From contig CACHKE010000006.1 of assembly GCA_902580335.1 (NCBI GenBank), positions 1-64,000 on the forward strand: DNA of 64,000 bases, read 5' to 3'. The stretch comes from an uncultured Pelagibacteraceae bacterium. GTDB lineage: Bacteria > Pseudomonadota > Alphaproteobacteria > Pelagibacterales > Pelagibacteraceae. Shown piece after piece: positions 8,629-18,213 of this stretch (positions within the stretch are counted from its first letter, which is position 1; each line of letters opens with the position of its first letter). The notes beneath the pieces were generated by a model, which saw only the letters and a list, made by a program, of their open reading frames with translations, ran no database searches and was not told the origin of the DNA. Made by a program: the position numbers and the translations under genes.

Positions 8629-9525
8629 ATGTCTAAAAGCGTTTCATTGTTAAGTGCTTTGCTGTGTACATTTATTTGGGGAACTACATTTATTGCGCAA
8701 GACACTGGCATGGATGATATTGGTCCGTTTACATTTAATGCAGTAAGATTTTTTGTGGGTTTTTTGGCAATTCTACCTTTAGCATTATTGTTTGAGACTA
8801 AAAAATTTAAATTAGAATTCAAAACTAGTTTTAGATATTTTGCTATTCTATCTTTTTTAATAGGATTATCATTATTTTTAGGATCGGCATTGCAGCAAGT
8901 AGCTCTGCTTTACACAGATGTAGCTAATGCTGCTTTCTTTACGATTTTTTATGTTCCGATGGTGCCAATTATTATTTTTATATTTAAGAGAGACTCATTG
9001 CATTGGAGTGTATGGCCTTCGGTTATTTTATGTTTAATTGGCGGATATCTTTTAACCAATTTTTATGATGCTACAGTTAGACTTGGAGACACATTGGTCA
9101 TTCTTGGAGCATTATTCTGGAGCACTCACATAATATTTACCGGAATGATTGTTAAAACATATAACTTACCTTTAACATTAGGTGCAATCCAAACTTTATT
9201 AGTGGCTTTATTTTCTTTTATTATTGGTTTGATTTATGAAGAATTTGTAATTGAAAATATTCTCAATGAGATAGACTCTATACTCTATGCAGGAATTTTA
9301 TCAGGAGGTTTTGCATTCGTTTTACAAATTTACGCTCAAAAAAACATAACACCTGCACCAGCAGCCATAATTTTTTCATTAGAAGGTGTATTTGCAACTA
9401 TCGCAGCATGGGTTTTATTAAGTCAAATTTTAGATTTTAATAATATATTAGGGTGCTTGTTCATATTGTGTGGTGTTTTAATTTCTCAATTATTACCCTT
9501 GATGAGGAAAATAAATTATCAATAA
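8629..9525 (+). CDS. EamA/DMT-family inner-membrane transporter
   Basis: 298 residues from ATG 8629, with about ten hydrophobic spans arranged as two EamA repeats, typical of drug/metabolite exporters. The first repeat begins with LLSALLCTFIWGTTFIAQ and includes the family-like region around VAL.YTDVANAAFF. A TTG four codons upstream overlaps the E2 stop; I prefer the ATG because the protein then begins at the usual family position. The gene probably shares the aceEF transcript. The substrate is unknown, since this family covers amino acids, nucleotides and many other metabolites. Its last 33 bp overlap the 3' end of the convergent uppP. Confidence 0.85.
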   Translation: MSKSVSLLSALLCTFIWGTTFIAQDTGMDDIGPFTFNAVRFFVGFLAILPLALLFETKKFKLEFKTSFRYFAILSFLIGLSLFLGSALQQVALLYTDVANAAFFTIFYVPMVPIIIFIFKRDSLHWSVWPSVILCLIGGYLLTNFYDATVRLGDTLVILGALFWSTHIIFTGMIVKTYNLPLTLGAIQTLLVALFSFIIGLIYEEFVIENILNEIDSILYAGILSGGFAFVLQIYAQKNITPAPAAIIFSLEGVFATIAAWVLLSQILDFNNILGCLFILCGVLISQLLPLMRKINYQ

Positions 9526-10272
9526 TAAAACTAAAGCAATAATAATTCTATAAATTACGAATACAGTTAAAGAAAAATTCCTTACATATCTTACAAAATA
9601 TTTGACTGTGATAAACGAGAAAATAAAAGAAAGAGTAACTGCAATTAATAATAAATAATTAAATTCAGTAGACTGTTGTACAGCATCTTGAAGACCTAAA
9701 AAACTTGCCCCTGCTAACGCGGGTATAGATAATAAAAAGGCGATTTTGCTTGAGTCAACTCTATTAAATTTTAGAAATCGAGCTGCTGTTAAAGTTATCC
9801 CTGCTCTACTAACACCAGGTATGAGTGCTAAAATTTGAAATAAACCTATGAATAATATTGATTTTATATTTAAGTTGGTTGATATATTTTGATCAGTATC
9901 TCTTTTATCTGATAAAAATAGGACTAAACCAAAAAATAGAGTTGTCCATGCAATAATTTCTATATTTCTTAAAAGATTAATTATTTCGATCGAATATATT
10001 ATATATCCAAAAATTATAAGAGGTATTGATCCAACTAAAATCAAAACCAATAGTTTTTGATTGTTTCTTAAATTTAGTAAATCTTTTTTAAAGTAATAGA
10101 TTATTGCAAATAAAGAACCCAAGTGCAGACCAATATCAATGAATAAAGAGCTTGAGCTAAAATCATAAAAATTTGATATTAAGATCAGATGGGCCGAAGA
10201 GCTAATAGGTAAAAATTCAGAAATTCCTTGGACCGCAGAAAGAATTAGTATTTCTATAAAATCTTGAAGCAT
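9493..10272 (-). CDS. uppP: undecaprenyl-diphosphatase (bacitracin resistance protein)
   Basis: 259 residues with the two UppP signatures: AVQGISEFLPISSSAHLIL near the N-terminus and PGVSRAGITLTAARFL near residue 160. Several membrane spans surround them. The enzyme dephosphorylates undecaprenyl diphosphate on the outer face of the inner membrane, recycling the lipid carrier for peptidoglycan and other surface polymers. The C-terminal 11 codons are read antisense to the end of the EamA gene. Upstream lies the 183-bp intergenic region shared divergently with gltD. Confidence 0.95.
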   Translation of the reverse strand: MLQDFIEILILSAVQGISEFLPISSSAHLILISNFYDFSSSSLFIDIGLHLGSLFAIIYYFKKDLLNLRNNQKLLVLILVGSIPLIIFGYIIYSIEIINLLRNIEIIAWTTLFFGLVLFLSDKRDTDQNISTNLNIKSILFIGLFQILALIPGVSRAGITLTAARFLKFNRVDSSKIAFLLSIPALAGASFLGLQDAVQQSTEFNYLLLIAVTLSFIFSFITVKYFVRYVRNFSLTVFVIYRIIIALVLLLIIYFPHQG

Positions 10273-10378
10273 AAAGATGTCGTAACTTAAAAAATATTCA
10301 TTTTAAACAATTCGATTTAATCATAATAGGTATGCAAAAAATAAATTTCTTACATTTTATGCTAAATAGCGTTAATTA

Positions 10379-10399
10379 TAGGTCAGAATTATTGACCTA
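10379..10399. promoter_or_regulatory. 7-bp dyad upstream of gltD, possible operator or leader hairpin
   Basis: TAGGTCA and TGACCTA form a perfect 7-bp inverted repeat separated by seven bases, centred about 67 bp upstream of the gltD start in the uppP-gltD divergent spacer. A regulator site for nitrogen assimilation is plausible from the position, but the sequence does not match the NtrC consensus that I know. The identity of a binding protein is therefore unassigned. Confidence 0.35.
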
Positions 10400-10455
10400 A
10401 ATAATACTTTTATTACTAAAAACAAAGTATAATTTGCCGAAAATTTAAAGATTCT

Positions 10456-11895
10456 ATGACTGATAAAATGTTAAAATTTGTGAAAATAGGTCAACAAACT
10501 CCACCTAAAAGAAAGATTGGCACAAGAAAAGAGGATTTTAATGAGATCTATGATGAGTTTGTAACTAAAAAAGCTGAAGAACAATCAAGCAGATGTTCTC
10601 AATGTGGAGTTCCATTTTGCCAAGTACATTGTCCCTTAAGCAACAATATTCCAGATTGGTTAAAACTTACAGCTGAGGGAAGATTAAAAGAGGCCTACGA
10701 ATTATCTCAAAGCACTAACAATATGCCAGAGGTGTGTGGAAGAATTTGTCCTCAGGACAGATTGTGTGAGGGTAACTGTGTTATTGAGCAATCAGGACAT
10801 GGAACAGTTACTATTGGTTCAGTTGAGAAATATATTAATGATAAAGCATGGGAACAAGGCTGGGTTAAACCAATTTCTCTAAAACATGAAAAAGACCAAA
10901 GCGTTGGAATAATTGGTGCCGGTCCCGCAGGATTGGCAGCCGCTGAACAGCTAAGGAAAAATGGATATAAAATTACTGTTTATGATCGATATGATCGCGC
11001 AGGTGGATTATTAATTTATGGAATTCCAAATTTTAAACTTGAAAAACATGTGGTTGAGCGAAGAACAAAGTTGTTAAAGGATGGTGGGATAAAATTTATT
11101 CAAAATTTTGAAGTTGGTAAAGATGCAACTCTAGAACAGTTGCGAAAAAAACATGATGCAATTTTAATAGCAACGGGTGTATATAAACCAAGAGAAGTTG
11201 AATTACCTGGTAATGATTTAGGTAATATTTTTCCTGCAATGGAGTTTTTGACAGCATCAAATAAAAAAGGCCTAGGAGATAAAGTAGAGTTATTTGATAA
11301 AGGAATTTTAAACGCTGAGGGAAAAGATGTTGTCGTGATAGGTGGCGGTGACACAGCAATGGATTGTGTAAGAACTTCAGTAAGACAAAAAGCAAAGTCG
11401 GTAAAATGTTTATATAGAAGAGATAAAGAAAATATGCCTGGATCTGCTAGAGAAGTTGCAAATGCTGAGGAAGAGGGTGTAGAATTTGTTTGGCTTTCTA
11501 GTCCAAAAGAATTTAAGGGAAAAAATAAAATCGAAAATTTAGTTGTTAATCAAATTGAATTAGGTGAACCAGATGAATCAGGAAGACGAAAACCAGAAAT
11601 TAAAGAAGGTTCAGAATTTATGGTGAAAGCCGATATGGTAATCAAAGCTCTTGGATTTGATCCAGAAAATTTACCATTATTATTTGATGCACAAGAGTTA
11701 CAAGTAACAAAATGGGGAACAATTAAAACTGATTTCAATACGATGGAAACAAATCTAAAAGGTGTTTTTGCTGCAGGAGATATTGTAAGAGGAGCGTCAT
11801 TAGTAGTATGGGCAATCAAAGATGGGAGAGATGCAGCTTCTTCTATGAAAACATATTTAGAAAATATGCAATTGAAAAAAACAAAAGTAGCTTAA
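10456..11895 (+). CDS. gltD: glutamate synthase (NADPH) small subunit
   Basis: 479 residues. The N-terminal domain carries two four-Cys groups for 4Fe-4S clusters (Cys47/50/55/59 and Cys94/98/104/108). An FAD Rossmann motif GIIGAGPAGLAAAE starts at 151, and an NADPH Rossmann motif VVVIGGGDTAMD lies near 294. The conserved C-terminal segment is GVFAAGDIVRGASLVVWAI. The subunit passes electrons from NADPH to GltB, so that 2-oxoglutarate plus glutamine yields two glutamates, the core ammonium assimilation route with glutamine synthetase. It precedes gltB with a TAATG overlap, the reverse of the common gltB-gltD order. Confidence 0.97.
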   Translation: MTDKMLKFVKIGQQTPPKRKIGTRKEDFNEIYDEFVTKKAEEQSSRCSQCGVPFCQVHCPLSNNIPDWLKLTAEGRLKEAYELSQSTNNMPEVCGRICPQDRLCEGNCVIEQSGHGTVTIGSVEKYINDKAWEQGWVKPISLKHEKDQSVGIIGAGPAGLAAAEQLRKNGYKITVYDRYDRAGGLLIYGIPNFKLEKHVVERRTKLLKDGGIKFIQNFEVGKDATLEQLRKKHDAILIATGVYKPREVELPGNDLGNIFPAMEFLTASNKKGLGDKVELFDKGILNAEGKDVVVIGGGDTAMDCVRTSVRQKAKSVKCLYRRDKENMPGSAREVANAEEEGVEFVWLSSPKEFKGKNKIENLVVNQIELGEPDESGRRKPEIKEGSEFMVKADMVIKALGFDPENLPLLFDAQELQVTKWGTIKTDFNTMETNLKGVFAAGDIVRGASLVVWAIKDGRDAASSMKTYLENMQLKKTKVA

Positions 11896-14800
11896 TGGAA
11901 AATTATAAAAAAAATTTAGAGTTACTCACAAAAAATCATGTTTATTCAAAAGAGATGGAACACGATGCTTGTGGAGTTGGTTTAATCGCATCTACAGAAG
12001 GAAAAAAATCTAGGGCTATTGTTGAGTATGGAATTGAAGCTTTAAAAGCAGTTTGGCACAGAGGTGCCGTTGATGCAGATGGTAAAACGGGTGATGGAGC
12101 TGGAATACACGTTGAAATTCCGAAAGACTTTTTTATAGAAAAAATACAAGTTACCGGACACGATTATGATAATTCTGAAATCTGTGTAGGAATGATTTTT
12201 TTACCTAGAAATGACTATTCAGCGCAAGAGAGTTGCAAAACAATAGTTGAGAGTGAACTAACTAAAAATAATTTTAGTATATATGGTTGGCGACAAGTAC
12301 CAGTAAATTCAAAAGTTTTAGGGGAAAAAGCTCTTCAAACCATGCCAGAAATCATACAAGTTCTTTTTAAACCTAATGATCCAAATTTATTAGATAAAAA
12401 CTTAGAGAGAAAAATTTATGAAATAAGAAAGAGAATTGAAAATAAAGCTTTTGATGCCTCATTGAATAATTTTTATATTTGTTCAATTAGTTCAAAATCT
12501 ATAATTTATAAAGGGCTATATTTAGCAGAGTCTATATCTGACTTTTATTTAGATCTTAGAGATTCAAGATTTATTTCAAGATATGCAATTTTTCATCAAA
12601 GATTTTCAACTAACACCGCACCGAGCTGGAGTTTAGCTCAACCATTTAGGGCCATAGCACACAATGGTGAGATAAATACTTATAAAGGTAATAAAAACTG
12701 GATGAAAGTTCACGAACAAGAAATGAGTAGCCCACTTTTCGAGAACATAGAAAATTTAAAACCAGTAATCCAAAAAGGTGTCTCTGACTCTGCAGCTTTA
12801 GATAATGTATTTGAATTATTAAATAAATCAGGCCAATCTGCACCATTAGCTAAATTAATGCTAGTACCGGATGCATGGTCAAAAAAAAATAAGACATTAT
12901 CAAAAAGTCATCAGCAACTATTTAATTTTTTAAATAGCACAATGGAACCATGGGATGGACCTGCTGCTATTGCTGCTACAGACAATGAATGGGTTATAGC
13001 TGCAAATGATAGAAATGGTCTTAGACCTTTGAGATATGCAATTACAAAAGATAAAATGATCTTCGCAGGCTCAGAAACAGGAATGATTGATTTAAATGAA
13101 AAAAAAATTTTAACTAAGGGAAGACTTGGTCCTGGTGAAATTATCGGGGTTAGAATTGAAAAAGGTAAAGTTTTTTCTAATAGTCAAATAAAAGATTATT
13201 TGGCTAAAGAATTTAAACACTTCAATTCTCAAATAATTGATCTAGATGAAAAATTATCAATTTCCAATGAAAAACATAATTTTGATGGCGAAAACTTAAG
13301 GAGAAGACAATATACTTTCGGAATAAGTTTAGAGGATCTAGAACTTATCTTACATCCAATGGCAGAAGATGCAAAAGAAGCAACAGGTTCCATGGGTGAT
13401 GATACCCCTTTAGCAGTGTTATCTGATAAGTATAGACCACTTTACCATTTTTTTAGACAAAATTTTAGCCAAGTAACTAATCCGCCAATTGACTCTTTAA
13501 GAGAAAATAAAGTGATGAGTTTAAAAACTAGGTTTGGAAATTTAGGTAATATTCTTGATTTTGATACTTTAACTAAAGAGAATATTTATGTTTTAAATAG
13601 CCCTATTCTATCAAATTCACAATTTAATAAGTTCACTAATTTTTTTGGTAAAAATTCAGTAACTATTGATTGTTCATTTTCACAAGATGACAATTTAGAA
13701 AATTCTATTAACAGGATCCAAAAAGAGTCAGAAATTGCAGTAAGACAAGGCATTACCCAATTGATTTTAAGTGACAAAAATCTCTCATCTGAAAGATTGC
13801 CAATGCCTATGTTATTATGTGTCGGAGCCATAAACACATTTTTGATACAAAAAAAATTAAGAGGTTATGTTTCTATAAATGTTCAGTCTGGAGAGGCTAT
13901 AGATACTCATTCATTTGCAACATTAATCGGGGTTGGGGCAACTACAGTAAATCCATATCTGGCTTTTGATAGTTTATATCAAAGATATGAAAAAAAACTT
14001 TTTGGCCAATTTAGTTTTGATGAGTGTGTACAACGCTACATTAATTCAGTTAATGCGGGTTTATTGAAGATAATGTCAAAAATGGGGATTTCAGTTTTAA
14101 GTTCTTACAGAGGTGGATGTAATTTTGAGACAGTAGGATTGAGTAGAACAGTTGTAAATGAATACTTTCCTGGAGTCACCTCGAAAATTTCAGGTATTGG
14201 TTTAGTTGGAATTGAAAAAAAAATAAGAGAAATTCATAAAGAAGCATTTGAAAGTACAGAAACTATTTTGCCAATTGGAGGTATTTATAGATATAGGAAA
14301 AACGGAGAAACACATCAATATCAAGGAAAGCTAATTCATTTATTACAAAGTGCTGTGGGCTCAAATTCATATGAAGCATATAAAAAATATGCTGATGGTA
14401 TATATAATTTACCACCAATAAATTTGAGGGATCTAGTTGATTTTAGAAAAAAAAAATTGGGCCCTTCAATTAACTTATCAGAAGTTGAACCAATAGAAAA
14501 AATATTAAAAAGATTTGGTAGTGGAAGCATGTCCCACGGTGCTTTATCTAAAGAAGCGCATGAAACACTCGCTATTGGAATGAATAGAATTAAAGGAGCT
14601 TCTTGTAGTGGTGAAGGTGGAGAAGATGCAGAAAGATTTAAAGTGATGGATAGTGGTGATAGTGCAAATTCTAGAGTTAAACAAATTGCATCTGCTAGAT
14701 TTGGTGTGACTGTAAATTACTTGAATAATTGTAATGAAATAGAAATTAAAATGGCACAAGGCGCTAAACCAGGGGAAGGCGGTCAGTTACCTGGCTTCAA

Positions 14801-16400
14801 AGTAACAAAGGAGATTGCAAGACTACGACATTCCACACCAGGGGTAACATTAATTTCTCCACCTCCACATCACGATATTTATTCCATAGAAGATTTGGCA
14901 CAACTGATTTATGATTTGAAACAAACAAATCCAAAAGCACGAGTTGGTGTCAAGTTAGTTGCATCATCTGGAATTGGAACTATTGCTGCAGGTGTAGCTA
15001 AAGCAAAAGCAGATATTATTTTAATTTCGGGTCATAATGGAGGAACAGGCGCAACTCCTCAAACAAGTGTTAAATATGTTGGAATACCTTGGGAGATGGG
15101 TCTCACTGAGGCAAATCAGGTTTTAACGTTAAACAATTTAAGACACAAAGTTACGTTAAGAACTGATGGTGGTATTAAAACTGGAAGAGATGTTGTTATT
15201 GCTGCAATGATGGGAGCAGAGGAGTATGGAGTTGCAACAACAGCTCTAGTAGCAATGGGATGTATAATGGTAAGACAGTGCCACTCAAATACTTGTCCAG
15301 TAGGTGTTTGTACACAAGATGAAAAATTAAGAGAAAAATTTACTGGTACTCCAGACAAGGTTGTAAATTTATTCACTTTCATTGCATCTGAAGTAAGAGA
15401 AATTTTAGCTGAACTAGGTTTTAAATCATTAAATGATATAATTGGAAGAACTGATTTATTAATGCAAGTTAATAAAGCGTCACCAAATTTAGATGATTTG
15501 GATTTAAATCCATTATTTGTTCAGGCAGACCCAGGAAATAATAAAAGATATTGCGAGTCATTGGAGATCAATAAAGTACCAGAAACATTAGATCAGGAAA
15601 TTTGGCCAGAAATAGAAAAATCTTTAGATAATTCAGAAAAAGTTGAGAAAGAATTTATTATCAAAAATACAAACAGGGCAGTTGGTACAAGAATTTCACA
15701 TCATCTTTACAAAAAGTATGGTTACGAAAAACTTGATGAAAATTTTCTTACATTAAATTTCAAAGGCTCTGCGGGTCAGTCATTTGGTGCTTTTTCATCA
15801 AAAGGACTAAAATTAAATCTTAAAGGTGATGCAAATGATTATGTCGGCAAGGGATTGTCAGGCGCTACAATCTCGATAAAACTTTCGGATGAAAGTAATT
15901 TAATCTCTAATGAAAATACAATCATTGGAAATACAGTTCTGTATGGAGCTACCTCAGGTAAACTTTTTGCTGCGGGTCAAGCAGGTGATAGATTTGCTGT
16001 GAGAAATTCTGGTGCAACTACAGTTATTGAGGGTTGTGACTCAAATGGTTGCGAGTATATGACTGGAGGAACAGTGGTCATTTTAGGAAATGTCGGTGAT
16101 AACTTTGCAGCTGGCATGACCGGAGGTATGGCATTTATCTATGATAAATCTAATGAGTTTGAAAAAAAAGTAAATCCAGATTCAGTTGTTTGGCAAAATG
16201 TTGAGACAGATTATTGGACAAGTTATTTAAAAGAATTAATTTTAGAACATTCAAAGGAGACAGGATCGTTGATATCAAAAAATATTTTTGAAAATTTTGA
16301 AGTTGAAATTAAAAATTTTGTTCAGGTTTGTCCAAAAGAGATGATTAATAAACTTAAAAATCCAATTACATTTAAGTCTAAGATTAAAGAAGTTAGTTAA
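11895..16400 (+). CDS. gltB: glutamate synthase large subunit
   Basis: 1501 residues from the ATG that overlaps the gltD stop. The frame is open further upstream inside gltD, but this start gives the expected short propeptide before the catalytic Cys26 of the Ntn-type amidotransferase domain (HDACGVGLIAS). Domains run glutaminase (26 to about 420), central domain, FMN-binding synthase domain with GHNGGTGATPQTS, and C-terminal beta-helix with repeated Gly-rich turns. The 3Fe-4S cysteines are Cys1123, Cys1129 and Cys1134 (C-x5-C-x4-C). Ammonia released from glutamine tunnels to the FMN site and reduces 2-oxoglutarate to glutamate. The 3' end overlaps the convergent hydrolase gene by eight bases. 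Confidence 0.97.
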   Translation: MENYKKNLELLTKNHVYSKEMEHDACGVGLIASTEGKKSRAIVEYGIEALKAVWHRGAVDADGKTGDGAGIHVEIPKDFFIEKIQVTGHDYDNSEICVGMIFLPRNDYSAQESCKTIVESELTKNNFSIYGWRQVPVNSKVLGEKALQTMPEIIQVLFKPNDPNLLDKNLERKIYEIRKRIENKAFDASLNNFYICSISSKSIIYKGLYLAESISDFYLDLRDSRFISRYAIFHQRFSTNTAPSWSLAQPFRAIAHNGEINTYKGNKNWMKVHEQEMSSPLFENIENLKPVIQKGVSDSAALDNVFELLNKSGQSAPLAKLMLVPDAWSKKNKTLSKSHQQLFNFLNSTMEPWDGPAAIAATDNEWVIAANDRNGLRPLRYAITKDKMIFAGSETGMIDLNEKKILTKGRLGPGEIIGVRIEKGKVFSNSQIKDYLAKEFKHFNSQIIDLDEKLSISNEKHNFDGENLRRRQYTFGISLEDLELILHPMAEDAKEATGSMGDDTPLAVLSDKYRPLYHFFRQNFSQVTNPPIDSLRENKVMSLKTRFGNLGNILDFDTLTKENIYVLNSPILSNSQFNKFTNFFGKNSVTIDCSFSQDDNLENSINRIQKESEIAVRQGITQLILSDKNLSSERLPMPMLLCVGAINTFLIQKKLRGYVSINVQSGEAIDTHSFATLIGVGATTVNPYLAFDSLYQRYEKKLFGQFSFDECVQRYINSVNAGLLKIMSKMGISVLSSYRGGCNFETVGLSRTVVNEYFPGVTSKISGIGLVGIEKKIREIHKEAFESTETILPIGGIYRYRKNGETHQYQGKLIHLLQSAVGSNSYEAYKKYADGIYNLPPINLRDLVDFRKKKLGPSINLSEVEPIEKILKRFGSGSMSHGALSKEAHETLAIGMNRIKGASCSGEGGEDAERFKVMDSGDSANSRVKQIASARFGVTVNYLNNCNEIEIKMAQGAKPGEGGQLPGFKVTKEIARLRHSTPGVTLISPPPHHDIYSIEDLAQLIYDLKQTNPKARVGVKLVASSGIGTIAAGVAKAKADIILISGHNGGTGATPQTSVKYVGIPWEMGLTEANQVLTLNNLRHKVTLRTDGGIKTGRDVVIAAMMGAEEYGVATTALVAMGCIMVRQCHSNTCPVGVCTQDEKLREKFTGTPDKVVNLFTFIASEVREILAELGFKSLNDIIGRTDLLMQVNKASPNLDDLDLNPLFVQADPGNNKRYCESLEINKVPETLDQEIWPEIEKSLDNSEKVEKEFIIKNTNRAVGTRISHHLYKKYGYEKLDENFLTLNFKGSAGQSFGAFSSKGLKLNLKGDANDYVGKGLSGATISIKLSDESNLISNENTIIGNTVLYGATSGKLFAAGQAGDRFAVRNSGATTVIEGCDSNGCEYMTGGTVVILGNVGDNFAAGMTGGMAFIYDKSNEFEKKVNPDSVVWQNVETDYWTSYLKELILEHSKETGSLISKNIFENFEVEIKNFVQVCPKEMINKLKNPITFKSKIKEVS

Positions 16401-17139
16401 TTATAATTTTTAACTCTTTTTTTAATATGCCTAACCATTTAGGTGAAGATAAGCTGTGATCACCCTTTTTAACGATAACTAATTTTTTTTTTGAATTTAC
16501 GAAAATTTTCAAAATTTTTTTGGAATAACTGACAGGGACAGACTCATCCTTTTGTCCATGAACCATAGTAATCTTTAATTTGTCGTAAATTTTTTTATGA
16601 AATACTTTATTTTTCCGGCCATCTTTAATTAGTTGTAAAGAGATTGGATATTCATAATTTCCATGCTTTAATTTGATAAATCCATTTTTTGTTATTTCTT
16701 TTTTCATTTTTTTTGAAAATTTGTTCCACATTAAACCTTCTAAAAATTGAGGTGCAGAGCCAATTCCTAAAAATCCTAAAATTTGTTTCTTAAAAAACTT
16801 AAATTGATTTAAAGCGATCCAAGAGCCCATACTTGAGCCAACTAATATGATTTTATTTTTTTTGACAATCTTTTTAATTAGTAAAGTTGTTTCTTTAGTC
16901 CATTTTGAAATATTACCATTCGTAAATTTACCAGATGATTTACCATGACCAGAATATTCTAGTGCAAGAAAACCAAGTTTATTTTTTTTGGCAAAATTTA
17001 AAAATGCTTTAGGTTTTTTTCCCTCTAAATCAGACATAAACCCGTGTAAAAAAACAATGTAAGTTGTATTATTTTGGCTGTATTTTAAATATCTGATTTT
17101 TTTATATTTATTTATTCTAAGATAATTGAATTTGTTCAT
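16393..17139 (-). CDS. alpha/beta hydrolase
   Basis: 248 residues with an alpha/beta-hydrolase core: the oxyanion-hole segment FLHGFMSD, a second strand LALEYSGHGKS, the nucleophile elbow GSSMGS (Ser about 103), a late Asp in HGQKDESVPV and a His in KKGDHSL. These supply the Ser-Asp-His triad of an esterase or serine-aminopeptidase-like enzyme. There is no signal peptide, so it is probably cytoplasmic. The substrate cannot be inferred, and the convergent position against gltB gives no operon clue. Many short Lys runs reflect the A+T bias. Confidence 0.8.
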   Translation of the reverse strand: MNKFNYLRINKYKKIRYLKYSQNNTTYIVFLHGFMSDLEGKKPKAFLNFAKKNKLGFLALEYSGHGKSSGKFTNGNISKWTKETTLLIKKIVKKNKIILVGSSMGSWIALNQFKFFKKQILGFLGIGSAPQFLEGLMWNKFSKKMKKEITKNGFIKLKHGNYEYPISLQLIKDGRKNKVFHKKIYDKLKITMVHGQKDESVPVSYSKKILKIFVNSKKKLVIVKKGDHSLSSPKWLGILKKELKIIIN

Positions 17140-17181
17140 AAAAGTTTATTAGTTATCTCTATTATTATATAATCTAAATGT

Positions 17182-17445
17182 ATGTCGTCTAATATAAAAG
17201 TCCTGCAAGTAATACCAAAACTAGGTTATGGAGGTGCAGAAACTGGCTGTTATGACATCGCGCATTATTTACCTGAGAATGGGTGTGAATCTTTTATTGT
17301 AACTAGTGGAGGAGAACTAACAAAATTCGTTGATAAAAAAAAAGTAAAATTAATTAAACTTCCAGTACATAGTAAGAATCCATTATTGATTTTAATTAAT
17401 ACAATCTTTTTAATTGGAATTATTTTATTTTTTAAGAAAGCTTGA
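17182..17445 (+). pseudogene. glycosyltransferase (GT4-like) N-terminal fragment
   Basis: 87 codons encode the start of a GT4-type glycosyltransferase: KVLQVIPKLGYGGAETGCYD is the glycine-rich nucleotide-sugar-enzyme N-terminus, followed by the next two strands of the first Rossmann domain. A normal enzyme is about 350-380 residues, so most of domain one and all of the donor-binding domain are missing. After about residue 78 the peptide turns into a hydrophobic stretch ending LFFKKA. The downstream frame belongs to an unrelated membrane protein that also lacks its N-terminus. I infer a deletion that removed the end of this gene and the start of the next. A chimeric assembly would look the same. 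Confidence 0.7.
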
Positions 17446-17747
17446 TAAAAAACGATGGTTTTTATGCTTGGCTAGGGATTCTTTTTTTAGCAGGTTTTAC
17501 ACCTCTTCCTTATAAAGTTTTTACGATTGCAAGTGGTCTCATAGGATTTAATTTTTTAATTTTTGTTTTAATAAGTGTAATTTCTAGAGGGTTAAGATTT
17601 TTTTTAGTGTCATATTTCTCTTATAAGTTTGGAGATTTGTTTAATGAATTTATGGATAAACATGGGTCAAAATGGTTTACAATAATTGGAATATTAATTG
17701 TTATTATTGGAATAGTAGTTTATCTAATTTTTAAATCTAATGTTTAA
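17442..17747 (+). pseudogene. YqaA/DedA-family membrane protein, C-terminal fragment
   Basis: 101 codons from a TTG encode the C-terminal half of a YqaA-type SNARE-associated/DedA-superfamily protein, with the characteristic LAGFTPLPYKVFTIASGLIG and the following SRGLRFFLVSYFSYKFG and terminal membrane span. Complete YqaA proteins are around 190-200 residues and begin with an additional membrane half that is absent here. The frame is closed by a stop just upstream, at 17433. The fragment could still be translated from the TTG, but without its N-terminal half it is unlikely to be functional. The stop overlaps the dsbB start by eight bases. Confidence 0.65.
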
Positions 17748-18213
17748 TCTAAAAGTAGAATTTTATTTAAAAATAATTTTTCTATTTAGCTTTGTTGCTT
17801 TAATTTTTGCTTTTTTTATAGAATATATTCTTGGACACCAGCCTTGTAATTTATGTTTAATTGAGAGAATTCCTTACATATTAAGTATCATTATAATAAT
17901 GGCGATCTTTTTGATTAAAAAAAATCAGAAATTCTTAGTTATGTTATTAATTCTTACCTTTATCTTCTCTTTTACAATTTCATTTTATCATTTTGGAATT
18001 GAACAAGGTTTTTTTCAGGAATCATCTGTTTGTGGAGTAAAGAATTTAACAGAAATTATCACCAAAGAAGATTTGCTTAAACAATTAAGTGAAAAAACAA
18101 TAAGCTGTAGAGATGTGACATTTAGGATTTTTGGATTATCGCTCACAAGTATTAATATTGGGATTAGTTTATTATTTATTGTAACGCTTTTAATAATTTT
18201 TAAAAAAATATGA
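17740..18213 (+). CDS. dsbB: DsbB-family disulfide bond formation protein
   Basis: 157 residues with four predicted membrane spans. The first redox pair is Cys36-x2-Cys39 in QPCNLCLIERIPY, directly after the first span. The second pair consists of the periplasmic Cys in SSVCGVKN and the later SCRD. DsbB-type proteins reoxidise a DsbA-like periplasmic thiol oxidase and pass the electrons to ubiquinone. The next gene, coq7, makes ubiquinone and overlaps this one by four bases (ATGA), so both are likely translated from one message. Confidence 0.9.
   Translation: MFNLKVEFYLKIIFLFSFVALIFAFFIEYILGHQPCNLCLIERIPYILSIIIIMAIFLIKKNQKFLVMLLILTFIFSFTISFYHFGIEQGFFQESSVCGVKNLTEIITKEDLLKQLSEKTISCRDVTFRIFGLSLTSINIGISLLFIVTLLIIFKKI

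Noticed and set aside
11808..11894. Longer N-terminus of GltB inside gltD
   Set aside because: It would add 29 residues of out-of-frame gltD sequence; the ATG at 11895 gives a usual propeptide before Cys26.
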